A program made the translations under genes and the position numbers. A stretch of DNA of 40,646 nt from a bacterium. GTDB lineage: Bacteria > UBP6 > UBA1177. This document shows, in pieces, positions 8,293 through 16,285 of this stretch (positions are counted from its first letter, which is position 1; every line of letters begins with the position of its first letter). The stretch is taken from NCBI GenBank assembly GCA_017645765.1, contig JAGCNV010000093.1:1-40646 (forward strand). The letters are read 5' to 3'. Under the pieces are notes generated by a model. It saw only the letters and a program-made list of their open reading frames with translations, had not been told where the DNA came from and made no database searches.

Positions 8293-9767
8293 GGCTTTGA
8301 ATTTTGCAGCAGTTTCTCAACTTCTTCAACATAATCTTCAACGATTGCAAGTGTTTTTCCGTCACATTCAATGACGTTGTCGCCGATTTCGTCGAAAAGG
8401 GCGGCGTTTATCGTGTCGGCGACTACTGAGGGCATGAGATGTGCGGCTTTGATGTATTCGTCTGCGGAGCCTGTTTTAAGCAGGTTTCGCAGGATTTCTG
8501 TGTGGATCTTGTCAAGGAGGCCGTTTTCTTCGTTTTCGGGAAGTGTTTCGGCGGCGGTTTCTTCTTCGATCTCATCTTCAGTGAGGAGGCTTTCTCTTGT
8601 AAGAGCCGCATCGCTTCTGATCTTGTCCAAACCAGAAATGTCGATATTTATTTTCGGTCTTTTTGCTTCGGTTTCGGCTTTTTTATCTGCCGCCACGACC
8701 GCTTCGGCATACTGTGTCGCCCAGCTTTCATCAGGTTTTTTGCGTAAAGTTCTGCCGGTTTTCAGATATTTGCGGAAAACTCTCTCTCCTTCATGAAGAA
8801 GCGCGTAGAATTTTTCCTTGTCGAACATCATTTTTTCGTAGTATTCCTCATACCACACGCCGTTTTTGCAGAAATACCGTCTGCATTCGTCGATGCGGCA
8901 CTCTTTGTCGGAATCGGCGCAGTCGTCGTGGTAGAGCGCGTTGAAAAGAGGATGCCATTTTATTGTGTAGATCTGTCCGAAACATTCGGTAAAAAAGTCG
9001 AGACCGCATTCGTTGTATTTAGCCGAAACGCATTTCCAAAGTTCCGCGAAAAGGTGTTTTCCTTTACTTCCGTTTTCAGTGACAAGCGGAGAGAGGAAAA
9101 GGTCTTTTTCGGCAAAAAAACTGAGTGCCATAAATATCTCGTCATCCTTTTTTGATGCGGGTCTCCGCAGTATCGCAAGGTATGTGTCCGAAGCAAGCGT
9201 GAAAGGGTCGGCATACTGCGTGATCGTCTCAATCGGCAGCGAGTGTATCACGGCATAATCGAACATCCACTGCTTCAAATCTTTCTGAAGGAGCTTTTTC
9301 CCGAAACCGTAATCGGAAAAATCGGGAAAACTTCTGTCAAAATCCTCCATTTTTCTGAAGCCTTCTTCAGCTGAGTTTGTTCCGATGCCGCAGAGGAGTT
9401 CGTAGAGATAAAGATATGCGAAAGGAGGTTCAATAGGAGTGAAATTCCCTTTTCTCGCGGCAGTTCTCCAGGTGAAATACTTTCTTAACTGCCCCGCCGA
9501 AAGGTCGTGATAGGAGGGCGAATAGTGCATGCATACACCGCTCCAGCCGTGGAAATCGTCCTCGTAATCCTTCATGAACTCACCCTGACGGATGAAATTT
9601 TTTTTCTGCTGCCCGAAAGAGCCGTCGCCGTATTCGTAAAGTTTCATCATCTCCCAGATCTTCTGCGGGATATCGGGATCGTTTACTTCTGATGCGGTGA
9701 TGGGAGTGTCGTGGTACTGACTTTCGTTTAAGTTGGAGGAGTTTTCAAGGACGATTTCTTTTGCCAT
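8286..9767 (-). CDS. sngA: TerB-N/TerB-C domain protein, probable Shango SngA
   Basis: A 493-aa soluble protein. The N-terminal half contains the TerB-N signature LSAGQLRKYFTWRTAARKG (residues 89-107), followed by PPFAYLYLYELLCGIG. The middle is Lys/Glu-rich. The last ~100 residues look like TerB-C, with the segment INAALFDEIGDNVIECDG near the end. TerB-domain proteins paired with an ATPase and an SF2 helicase define Shango. ATG 9767 (MAKEIV) was chosen over an extension to 9887, which would overlap pyrG by about 100 bases. This start lies 17 bases beyond the pyrG stop, with AGG upstream. It is therefore probably co-transcribed with pyrG. SngA is separated from SngB by a ~2.1-kb cassette, which is unusual. 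Confidence 0.8.
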   Translation of the reverse strand: MAKEIVLENSSNLNESQYHDTPITASEVNDPDIPQKIWEMMKLYEYGDGSFGQQKKNFIRQGEFMKDYEDDFHGWSGVCMHYSPSYHDLSAGQLRKYFTWRTAARKGNFTPIEPPFAYLYLYELLCGIGTNSAEEGFRKMEDFDRSFPDFSDYGFGKKLLQKDLKQWMFDYAVIHSLPIETITQYADPFTLASDTYLAILRRPASKKDDEIFMALSFFAEKDLFLSPLVTENGSKGKHLFAELWKCVSAKYNECGLDFFTECFGQIYTIKWHPLFNALYHDDCADSDKECRIDECRRYFCKNGVWYEEYYEKMMFDKEKFYALLHEGERVFRKYLKTGRTLRKKPDESWATQYAEAVVAADKKAETEAKRPKINIDISGLDKIRSDAALTRESLLTEDEIEEETAAETLPENEENGLLDKIHTEILRNLLKTGSADEYIKAAHLMPSVVADTINAALFDEIGDNVIECDGKTLAIVEDYVEEVEKLLQNSKPC

Positions 9768-9784
9768 TAAATACCTGAAAGGAT

Positions 9785-11431
9785 CTATTTTTTCTCTTTT
9801 TTCTTTGCCAAAGCCGCCTTTACAAGCCCGTTGAAAAGCGGATGCGGATCGGTCGGTCTGCTTTTGAATTCCGGATGGAACTGGCATGCTTCGAAATATG
9901 GATGATCTGCAAGTTCGATCATTTCGACAAGTTTGCCGTCAGGCGAAGTTCCTGCAACTTTAAGCCCTGCTTTTTCCAGCTCTTCGCGGAAACGGCTTTC
10001 ATAGTTGAATTCGTAGCGGTGGCGGTGACGTTCACTGATGGATTCGCTCTTGTAAAGTTTTGCCGCTTTCGAGCCTTTTACAAGGTTGCACGGATATGCG
10101 CCGAGCCTCATCGTGCCGCCTTTTTTTGTAATTTTTCTCTGCTCGTCCATGAGGTCGATTACAGGGTGTTTCGTCTTTGTGTCGAATTCAGTCGAGTTCG
10201 CGTCCTTCCAGCCGAGAATATTCCTTGCGTATTCGATGACGCAGCACTGCATTCCGAGGCATATTCCCAGAAGCGGAACTTTGTTTTCACGGGCATATTT
10301 TATCGCGATGCACTTGCCGTTTACTCCGCGTGTACCGAAGCCGCCGGGGATAAGTATTCCGTCAGCCTTTTTGAGGAGTTTCGGATTTTTCTCCAGATCT
10401 TCGGCTTCAATGCATTCGACATGAACTTTCGAGTTGTTCGCCATTCCCGCGTGCTGAAGCGCTTCATGGACCGATTTGTAGGCATCTCTGATTGCGATGT
10501 ATTTGCCGACAAGTGCTATCGTGCATTCGTATTTCGGCTTTGTCGCCTTGCGGACAAGAGTGTCCCACTCGGTGTGGATGACTGGTTTTATCGGAAGTTT
10601 GAGCTGCTCAAGGATCCTGAGGTCAAGCTCCTGTTTCAGAAGTTCGCGCGGGACTGCATAAACTGAATCGGTGACGTCTTTTTCTTCGATTACACATTCG
10701 GGGCGGACATTGCAGAAAAGAGCGAGTTTATTGAGATGATCCTGCGGGATCGTCATTTCGGTGCGGCATACAAGGATGTCGGGGATTATACCGATGTTTC
10801 TGAGTTCAGCGACAGAATGCTGTGAAGGCTTGGTTTTGAGCTCTCCCGCCGCTTTCAGATAAGGAACAAGTGTGAGGTGGACGAAGCAGCTGTTTTCGGG
10901 GCCCACTTCAAAGCGGAATTGACGTGCAGCCTCGAGGAAAGGAAGCGATTCGATGTCGCCCGCGACTCCGCCGATTTCGCAAAGAACGATGTCGGCACCG
11001 CTTTCAGCCGCGCTGCGGAAGGCATCCTTGATCTCGTTCGTGATATGCGGAACGACCTGGACTGTGCCGCCTAGATACGCTCCGGCGCGCTCTTTTGCGA
11101 TGACAGACGAATAAATCCTTCCCGAAGTGTAGCTTGAAGCCCTTGTGCAGTGGACACCGGCAAAACGCTCGTAGTGGCCGAGGTCGAGGTCAGTCTCGTA
11201 GCCGTCATCCGTGACGAAAACTTCGCCGTGCTGATACGGGCTCATCGTTCCGGGATCGACATTGAGATAAGGGTCGAGTTTCTGCATGAAAACCTGATAT
11301 CCGCGGCTTTTAAGAATGAGTGCGAGCGATGCCGAAGTGATCCCTTTTCCTAAAGAACTCACTACTCCGCCGGTGATAAAAATGTACTTTGTCTGCTTTT
11401 TGCCTTTCGGCGATACGGTTTTTTTCTGCAT
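9785..11431 (-). CDS. pyrG: CTP synthase
   Basis: A 548-aa enzyme converting UTP, ATP and glutamine to CTP. The synthetase domain opens with [15 protein letters not shown] (ATP/UTP-binding). The C-terminal class I glutamine amidotransferase domain has the nucleophile in GICLGMQ and the His/Glu of FHPEFKS. Length matches the family (about 535-550). ATG 11431 (MQKKTVSP) has GGGAG six bases upstream and is preferred over the upstream in-frame 11461 start. The defence gene sngA follows within 17 bases, so the housekeeping gene may supply its transcription. Confidence 0.97.
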   Translation of the reverse strand: MQKKTVSPKGKKQTKYIFITGGVVSSLGKGITSASLALILKSRGYQVFMQKLDPYLNVDPGTMSPYQHGEVFVTDDGYETDLDLGHYERFAGVHCTRASSYTSGRIYSSVIAKERAGAYLGGTVQVVPHITNEIKDAFRSAAESGADIVLCEIGGVAGDIESLPFLEAARQFRFEVGPENSCFVHLTLVPYLKAAGELKTKPSQHSVAELRNIGIIPDILVCRTEMTIPQDHLNKLALFCNVRPECVIEEKDVTDSVYAVPRELLKQELDLRILEQLKLPIKPVIHTEWDTLVRKATKPKYECTIALVGKYIAIRDAYKSVHEALQHAGMANNSKVHVECIEAEDLEKNPKLLKKADGILIPGGFGTRGVNGKCIAIKYARENKVPLLGICLGMQCCVIEYARNILGWKDANSTEFDTKTKHPVIDLMDEQRKITKKGGTMRLGAYPCNLVKGSKAAKLYKSESISERHRHRYEFNYESRFREELEKAGLKVAGTSPDGKLVEMIELADHPYFEACQFHPEFKSRPTDPHPLFNGLVKAALAKKKEKK

Positions 11432-11482
11432 AACTTTCTCCCTTGAAAAAAATGTTGCCAAAAATGTTTAAAGAGCCTGCAC

Positions 11483-11510
11483 AGCATAGGGATTTTTGAT
11501 CGAAAAACAA
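11483..11510 (-). promoter_or_regulatory. Candidate promoter of pyrG
   Basis: On the minus strand TTGTTT (11510-11505), 16 bases, then TATGCT (11488-11483). It would give a leader of about 45 bases before ATG 11431. The hexamers are only moderately close to consensus. Confidence 0.4.
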
Positions 11511-11550
11511 GAATTTGGAGGCGATTTTTTAAGAAAATTCACCTGTGTAT

Positions 11551-11579
11551 TTGATTTTATTTTTATTGTAAGACATTAT
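11551..11579 (+). promoter_or_regulatory. Candidate promoter of the nucleoside deaminase gene
   Basis: TTGATT (11551-11556), 17 bases, then CATTAT (11574-11579), upstream of a GGAGGTG ribosome-binding site and ATG 11600. Divergent from the pyrG promoter. The leader would be only about 15 bases. Confidence 0.35.
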
Positions 11580-11599
11580 CGATAGATGGAGGTGAAACC

Positions 11600-12043
11600 A
11601 TGAACAAATATATGGAGATCGCTCTTCAGGAAGCGAAAAACGGTATAAATGCAGGTCACGGCGGTCCTTTCGGATGCGTTGTCGTCAAAAACGGCGAGAT
11701 CGTCGGGCGCGGTCACAATGAAGTGATAAGGCGCAACGACCCGACATGTCACGGCGAAGTCATGGCGATACGCGATGCATGCAGAAATCTGAACTCGTTC
11801 GATCTGTCAGGATGCGAACTTTACACGACGGCAGAACCGTGTCCGATGTGTTTCGGCGCGATCCTCTGGGCAAACATCAGAAAAGTCTACTACGGCTGCA
11901 CAATTTCCGATACCGACAAACTCGGTTTCCGTGACGAAATTTTCTGCACATCCTCTTTCGACATAAAAACGGAAATGGACAGAAAAGAATGCCTCGGTCT
12001 TTTTGAGGAATACAAAGCAATTAAGGACAGGAAAAGTTACTGA
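11600..12043 (+). CDS. Nucleoside/guanine deaminase of the cytidine-deaminase fold
   Basis: A 147-aa zinc deaminase. His51 and the catalytic Glu53 lie in CHGEV; the two zinc cysteines are Cys81 and Cys84 in AEPCPMC. GGPFGCVVVK near the N-terminus and the YYGCTISDTDKLGF segment resemble GuaD-type guanine deaminases more than tRNA adenosine deaminase TadA. A strong GGAGGTG precedes the ATG. The gene stands alone, divergent from pyrG. The base deaminated (guanine, cytosine or another) cannot be fixed from sequence alone. Confidence 0.88.
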   Translation: MNKYMEIALQEAKNGINAGHGGPFGCVVVKNGEIVGRGHNEVIRRNDPTCHGEVMAIRDACRNLNSFDLSGCELYTTAEPCPMCFGAILWANIRKVYYGCTISDTDKLGFRDEIFCTSSFDIKTEMDRKECLGLFEEYKAIKDRKSY

Positions 12044-12067
12044 CAGCAGAATTTTAGCTGGTTTTTA
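12044..12067 (+). terminator. Weak candidate terminator after the deaminase gene
   Basis: CAGC (12044-12047) can pair with GCTG (12057-12060) and is followed by a run of five T (12062-12066). The stem is short, so this is a weak call. Confidence 0.3.
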
Positions 12068-12087
12068 GTACAATTTACCAATCTTCA

Positions 12088-12390
12088 TCATCTGTTATTT
12101 TGTTCCTTGCGTTTCTTTATCGTTTCGTCAAGGTCCATCTTGAATCGCATCCATGTTTCTTTATCGCACTCATCACCCCAAGAATTTCCGTATTCAGCGA
12201 AGTCATCGAAATCTTGTTTCATACGCTCAAGTGTTATAAGCGATAAATCCGTCATAATTGATTTCACATAATCGCAAAAAGTGCCGACAATATAGGTTCT
12301 TCGCCCCATGACGTATCTCATGGCACAATTCAATATTAACTCTAAATTGTCGCTAAGTTCTATGGTTTTGTTAATAACTTCTGTTTTCAT
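12088..12390 (-). CDS. Hypothetical protein, 100 aa
   Basis: A small, charged, probably helical cytoplasmic protein with the central segment CAMRYVMGRRTYIVGTFCDYV and a Lys-rich tail. Similar short proteins with a 'GRRTYI' core occur in phage and accessory regions as I recall, but no function is known to me. ATG 12390 has GGAGG five bases upstream and is preferred over a TTG at 12402. A close-to-consensus promoter (TTGACT-17-TACAAT) lies directly upstream in A+T-rich DNA, so this looks like a real, independently expressed gene. It converges on the deaminase gene. Confidence 0.7.
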   Translation of the reverse strand: MKTEVINKTIELSDNLELILNCAMRYVMGRRTYIVGTFCDYVKSIMTDLSLITLERMKQDFDDFAEYGNSWGDECDKETWMRFKMDLDETIKKRKEQNNR

Positions 12391-12429
12391 TGTGGCCTCC
12401 AAAGATAAAATTCGTAAAACTGCAAAAGT

Positions 12430-12458
12430 ATTGTAGAATAATTATCTAAAAAAGTCAA
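12430..12458 (-). promoter_or_regulatory. Strong candidate promoter of the 100-aa hypothetical gene
   Basis: Minus strand TTGACT (12458-12453), 17-base spacer, TACAAT (12435-12430); ten of twelve consensus bases. Starts transcription about 30 bases before the GGAGG/ATG of the 12390 gene. Confidence 0.65.
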
Positions 12459-12509
12459 ATCATTTTTTCAAATATAACAAAATAAATTTATTAAAAGATC
12501 TCTAAATAT

Positions 12510-12537
12510 TTGCAAAATTAAAATTTGTTAATAAAAT
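12510..12537 (+). promoter_or_regulatory. Candidate promoter for the small repeat ORF and metalloprotease gene
   Basis: TTGCAA (12510-12515), 16 bases, TAAAAT (12532-12537) inside the A+T-rich intergenic stretch 12403-12579. It diverges from the minus-strand promoter at 12430-12458. Confidence 0.5.
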
Positions 12538-12579
12538 GATCCGCGGTTTGTTGCTGACGGAGAAAATAAGGGCTAAATA

Positions 12580-12690
12580 ATGGAGAAACAATTGATGCCA
12601 CAGTCAAACTTCCCAAAGATTTCCCAAAAACTTCCTAAAGACTTCCCAAAGATGGCACCCAAGATGGCACCCAAGACGGCACTCAAATGA
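12580..12690 (+). CDS. Possible 36-aa Pro/Lys/Phe-rich repetitive peptide
   Basis: ATG 12580 opens a 36-codon frame ending at TGA 12690, 13 bases before the YgjP-like gene. The peptide starts MEKQLMPQSN and then consists of degenerate repeats: FPKISQKLPKDFPK followed by two MAPK units and a closing TALK. The DNA shows the same thing as imperfect repeats of TTCCCAAAGA and GATGGCACCCAA. A candidate promoter lies upstream and AAGGG precedes the ATG. It could be a leader peptide, a genuine small protein or a low-complexity remnant; only the ORF and the repeats are directly seen. Confidence 0.35.
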   Translation: MEKQLMPQSNFPKISQKLPKDFPKMAPKMAPKTALK

Positions 12691-12703
12691 GGATTCAAAA
12701 TAA

Positions 12704-13423
12704 ATGCAGCACCAGCTTGAAATAAACGGCAGGATCCTGGAATACACTCTTGAACGGAAGAAGGTGAGGAACCTGAATCTGAGGATAAGGCGTGACGGAA
12801 GCGTCTATGTTTCGGCAAACAAGTCTGTTCCGCTGGATTACATCGAGAATTTTTTGAGGTCGAAGTCTGACTTTATTTCCAAGGCTGTTGAGCATTATTC
12901 AGAAGTTGTTTCTCAAAAGGAATCTCCGAAAAAATATGTGGACGGTGAATCGTTCCGCGTTCTCGGCCATGATCTGAGGCTGAAAGTGATCCGCGGGGCG
13001 AGGAACGAGGTCAAAAACGACGGCGTTTTCATAACTTTGCGGGTGAAAGATCCTTTTGACACCGCTATGAAAGAGCGTGTTTTCCGCAAGTGGCTGCATG
13101 ATCTCTGCCGCGAAACTGTGACAAAATTATGCGAAGCGGTTTATCCGAAATTCAGGAAATACGGGATAGATTTCCCTGAAATAAAGTTCAGAAACATGGT
13201 TTCTCGCTGGGGAAGCTGCATGCCGAGAAAAAAGATTTTAACCTTCAGTTACGCTCTCGCCACTGTTCCTGTTTCGTGCATTGAATACGTCGTCATGCAC
13301 GAATTCACTCATTTTCTGCATCTTAACCATTCGCCTGATTTTTACCGTCAGCTTGCGGTTTTCATGCCTGACTGGCGTGAACGGAAAAAACTTCTTGAAA
13401 AAAGCGGAGTTGTCGTTTTTTAG
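12704..13423 (+). CDS. YgjP-like (DUF45/SprT-fold) metallopeptidase
   Basis: A 239-aa protein of the YgjP/DUF45 family. Signature elements: an N-terminal beta region with RKKVRNLNLRIRRDGSV, the SRWGSC motif (residues 167-172) and the zinc site HEFTH (199-203) with a third ligand at His209 in LNHSPDFY. Length is typical. Such proteins are predicted metallohydrolases; a role in protein degradation is only general. It follows the 36-codon ORF by 13 bases and probably shares its promoter. Confidence 0.88.
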   Translation: MQHQLEINGRILEYTLERKKVRNLNLRIRRDGSVYVSANKSVPLDYIENFLRSKSDFISKAVEHYSEVVSQKESPKKYVDGESFRVLGHDLRLKVIRGARNEVKNDGVFITLRVKDPFDTAMKERVFRKWLHDLCRETVTKLCEAVYPKFRKYGIDFPEIKFRNMVSRWGSCMPRKKILTFSYALATVPVSCIEYVVMHEFTHFLHLNHSPDFYRQLAVFMPDWRERKKLLEKSGVVVF

Positions 13424-13488
13424 TCTCTTTTTTATCGAAATCTTTTATTTTTGGCTATATTGAGCTGTTTTTTTGTTTGGGGTGCTTT

Positions 13489-14817
13489 GTGGAGATCAAA
13501 CTTTCTGACCATTTTTCATACGGCAGGCTGCTCAAGTTTTCTCTGCCGACGATAATGATGATAATTTTTACATCAATTTACGGCATGGTGGACGGATTTT
13601 TCATCTCGAACTATGTCGGAAAGACGCCGTTTGCCGCGATAAATCTGATTTATCCGTTTCTTATGATTCTCGGTGTCGGAGGTTTTATTTTTGGAACTGG
13701 AGGCAGTGCGCTCATAGGTAAACTGTTGGGCGAGGGGAGACGTGAAAAGGCAAATTCTGTTTTTTCGCTGATCGTCTATGTAACGCTTGCTCTCGGAATC
13801 GTGATTGCCGCTGCAGGAATCGCTTCGATGCGGAGTGTCGCGACTCTTCTCGGTGCTGAAGGGCAGATGCTCGAAGACTGCGTTCTTTACGGAAATCTTG
13901 TTATGCTCGGGCTTCCTGTCGTCATGCTCCAGTTCGAATTTCACAGCCTTTTCGTAACAGCGGAAAAGCCGAAACTCGGATTTTATGTGACTCTGGCAGC
14001 AGGTTTCACAAACATGATTTTCGACTTTCTTTTAGTCGCAGTTTTTCCTTTCGGCATTGTCGGAGCGGCTCTTGCGACCGTTGCAAGCCAGATTGCAGGC
14101 GGGATCATCCCGCTCATCTATTTTTCGCGGAAAAACACAAGCCTTCTCAAGCTCGGCAAAGCAGAATTTGACGTTAAAGCGCTGCTTAAAACCTGCACAA
14201 ACGGCTCTTCAGAATTTGTTTCCGGTGTTTCGATGTCGCTTGTGAGCATGCTTTACAATATGCAGCTTCTGAAATACAGCGGCGAGGACGGTGTCGCGGC
14301 TTACGGTGTGCTGATGTACGTCAACTTTCTCTTTCTTGCGATATTCATCGGTTATTCGGTCGGAACAGCCCCGATCGTAAGTTTCAATTTCGGTGCGAAA
14401 AATGTCGCAGAGCTCAGAAATGTTTTTTATAAGAGCCTGAAAATATTTGCGCTTGTTGCTGTCGTGATGTTTTGTGCAAGTGAAATCCTCGCACGATCGC
14501 TTGCCGCAGTTTTTGTCGGCTACGATGCCGGACTCACTGAACTCACAGTAAGCGGATTCAGGATCTTTTCGTTCAGCTTTCTTCTTGCCGGGATCCCGAT
14601 TTACGGCTCATCCTTCTTCACCGCACTCAACGACGGTTTTGTGTCGGCGGCGATTTCATTTCTCAGAACTGTCGTTTTTGAAACAGTTTCAGTTCTCGTT
14701 CTGCCGCTATTTTTCGGCATAAACGGAGTGTGGTTCTCGCTTGTCGCGGCAGAATTTGTAGCTGCTCTGGTGACAGTTTCATTCTACGCGGCCAAACGGA
14801 GAAAGTACGGATATTAG
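13489..14817 (+). CDS. MATE family multidrug/sodium antiporter
   Basis: A 442-aa inner-membrane protein with about twelve hydrophobic segments in two repeated halves. The first helix region FSLPTIMMIIFTSIYGMVDG and the following NYVGKTPFAAINL, GGSALIGKLLGEG are the MepA/DinF-type MATE signature. It exports cationic drugs or metabolites by Na+ or H+ antiport. GTG 13489 (VEIKLSDHF) has GGGGTG upstream and fits family N-termini; a TTG at 13477 is an alternative. No drug-response regulator is adjacent. Confidence 0.88.
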   Translation: MEIKLSDHFSYGRLLKFSLPTIMMIIFTSIYGMVDGFFISNYVGKTPFAAINLIYPFLMILGVGGFIFGTGGSALIGKLLGEGRREKANSVFSLIVYVTLALGIVIAAAGIASMRSVATLLGAEGQMLEDCVLYGNLVMLGLPVVMLQFEFHSLFVTAEKPKLGFYVTLAAGFTNMIFDFLLVAVFPFGIVGAALATVASQIAGGIIPLIYFSRKNTSLLKLGKAEFDVKALLKTCTNGSSEFVSGVSMSLVSMLYNMQLLKYSGEDGVAAYGVLMYVNFLFLAIFIGYSVGTAPIVSFNFGAKNVAELRNVFYKSLKIFALVAVVMFCASEILARSLAAVFVGYDAGLTELTVSGFRIFSFSFLLAGIPIYGSSFFTALNDGFVSAAISFLRTVVFETVSVLVLPLFFGINGVWFSLVAAEFVAALVTVSFYAAKRRKYGY

Positions 14818-14849
14818 GGAAAGAAAAAATCTTAAACTGGAATAAAATA

Positions 14850-14877
14850 TTGAAAAATTGATATTTAAAACTATACT
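14850..14877 (+). promoter_or_regulatory. Candidate purB promoter
   Basis: TTGAAA (14850-14855), 16 bases, TATACT (14872-14877), about 28 bases before the purB ATG with CGGAGGG between. Good agreement with sigma70 consensus. Confidence 0.55.
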
Positions 14878-14905
14878 TCGGCGAATTTGTTTTTCGGAGG
14901 GTAAA

Positions 14906-16285
14906 ATGAATAATTTGGACGCTATTTCGGTTGTTGACGGCAGATATGCTTCCAAAACCGACGAACTCAGGGATATTTTTTCGGAATACGGTCTCATAAA
15001 ACATCGTGTTTTTGTCGAAGTTGAGTGGCTTAAATTCATACTCGGACGCCTTGGATTCGACGAGGCTCCGCAGGGTGTGATCGATGCGATCGACGCGATT
15101 TACAGCGGTTTCAACACCGAAAGCGGCCTTATGGTCAAAAAGTTCGAATCTGTCACGAACCACGATGTCAAATCGGTCGAATACTATGTCAAGGATCAGC
15201 TCGAAAACCGCGGTCTAGGACATTTAAAGGAGTGGGTCCACTTCTGCTGCACTTCGGAAGACATCAACAACACTTCCTACGCGCTGATGATCAAGAAGGG
15301 AAAGGATATCGTCGGAAAACTTCTGGGCGAACTTCTTGAAAAAATCGAGTCTTTGGCAAAGGCGAACAAGGCAGTTCCGATGATGGCGAGGACGCACGGT
15401 CAGCCCGCGACTCCGACGACTGTCGGAAAAGAGTTCATAAATTTCGCCGCACGTTTCAGACGCGAGCTTGATATTCTCGATAAAATCGAGGTCGAGTGCA
15501 AATTCAGCGGTGCTACGGGCAACTGGAACGCTCATGTCGCGGCAAAACCCGATGTAGACTGGCTTAGTGCCGCCGAAGAATTCATTTCGGAGCGTCTCGG
15601 CGCGAAACCTCTCATCTGGACAACGCAGATCAACAACTATCACTACATTTCAGAGATTTTCCACACGCTCATCCGCATCAGTTCAACGCTTATCGATATG
15701 GATAGAGATATCTGGACCTACATTTCGCTCGCTTATTTCAAGCAGAAACCGAAAGAGGGCGAAGTCGGTTCTTCCACAATGCCGCATAAAATCAACCCGA
15801 TCGATTTTGAAAACAGCGAAGGAAACGCAGGAGTCGCGATTTCCCTCATGGAGCATCTGAGCAGAAAACTTCTCAACTCGAGGATGCAGCGCGACCTCAC
15901 CGATTCTACCGTTCTCAGAAATGTCGGCCTTGTTTTCGGATATATTCTGATAAGCATCAAAAACTGCATGAAAGGGCTTTCCAAAATCGAAGTAAACTAT
16001 CCGAAACTTGCGGAAGACCTTGAAAACAACCTCGAACTTCTGGCCGAGCCGGTTCAGACAGTTATGAGGGTTTACGGCGAGGAAAATCCGTACGAAAAGC
16101 TGAAAGGGCTTACCCGCGGTAAAAGGATCGAGAGAAAAGGACTTGACGAATTTATTGATTCTCTTGAAAAAGTTCCCGCTGATGTCAAGGAAAAACTCAA
16201 AAAACTCGAGCCTTCGACTTATCTCGGAATTGCCGAAAAACTTGTTGACGAATATTTTGTAAGAAACGGTGGTAAAAGTGAATAA
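14906..16285 (+). CDS. purB: Adenylosuccinate lyase
   Basis: A 459-aa enzyme that splits SAICAR and adenylosuccinate in purine synthesis. The fumarase/aspartase-superfamily signature SSTMPHKINPIDFENSEGN is intact, as are the ARTHGQPATPTTVGKE and FCCTSEDINNTSYALM segments. Length and the E. coli-like opening (MNNLDAISVVDGRYASKTDEL) agree with the long bacterial PurB subgroup. ATG 14906 has CGGAGG upstream and is preferred over an earlier in-frame start at 14858. The last codons overlap the start of the lipoprotein gene. Confidence 0.97.
   Translation: MNNLDAISVVDGRYASKTDELRDIFSEYGLIKHRVFVEVEWLKFILGRLGFDEAPQGVIDAIDAIYSGFNTESGLMVKKFESVTNHDVKSVEYYVKDQLENRGLGHLKEWVHFCCTSEDINNTSYALMIKKGKDIVGKLLGELLEKIESLAKANKAVPMMARTHGQPATPTTVGKEFINFAARFRRELDILDKIEVECKFSGATGNWNAHVAAKPDVDWLSAAEEFISERLGAKPLIWTTQINNYHYISEIFHTLIRISSTLIDMDRDIWTYISLAYFKQKPKEGEVGSSTMPHKINPIDFENSEGNAGVAISLMEHLSRKLLNSRMQRDLTDSTVLRNVGLVFGYILISIKNCMKGLSKIEVNYPKLAEDLENNLELLAEPVQTVMRVYGEENPYEKLKGLTRGKRIERKGLDEFIDSLEKVPADVKEKLKKLEPSTYLGIAEKLVDEYFVRNGGKSE

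Noticed and set aside
2610-9767. BREX system
   Set aside because: BrxD-like ATPase and BrxHI-like helicase are also BREX parts, but no PglX methylase, PglZ phosphatase or BrxC is present, and the TerB-domain partner fits Shango better.
9842-10666. Long plus-strand ORF opposite pyrG
   Set aside because: It is the complement of a clear CTP synthase coding region, has no recognisable domain and no ribosome-binding site.
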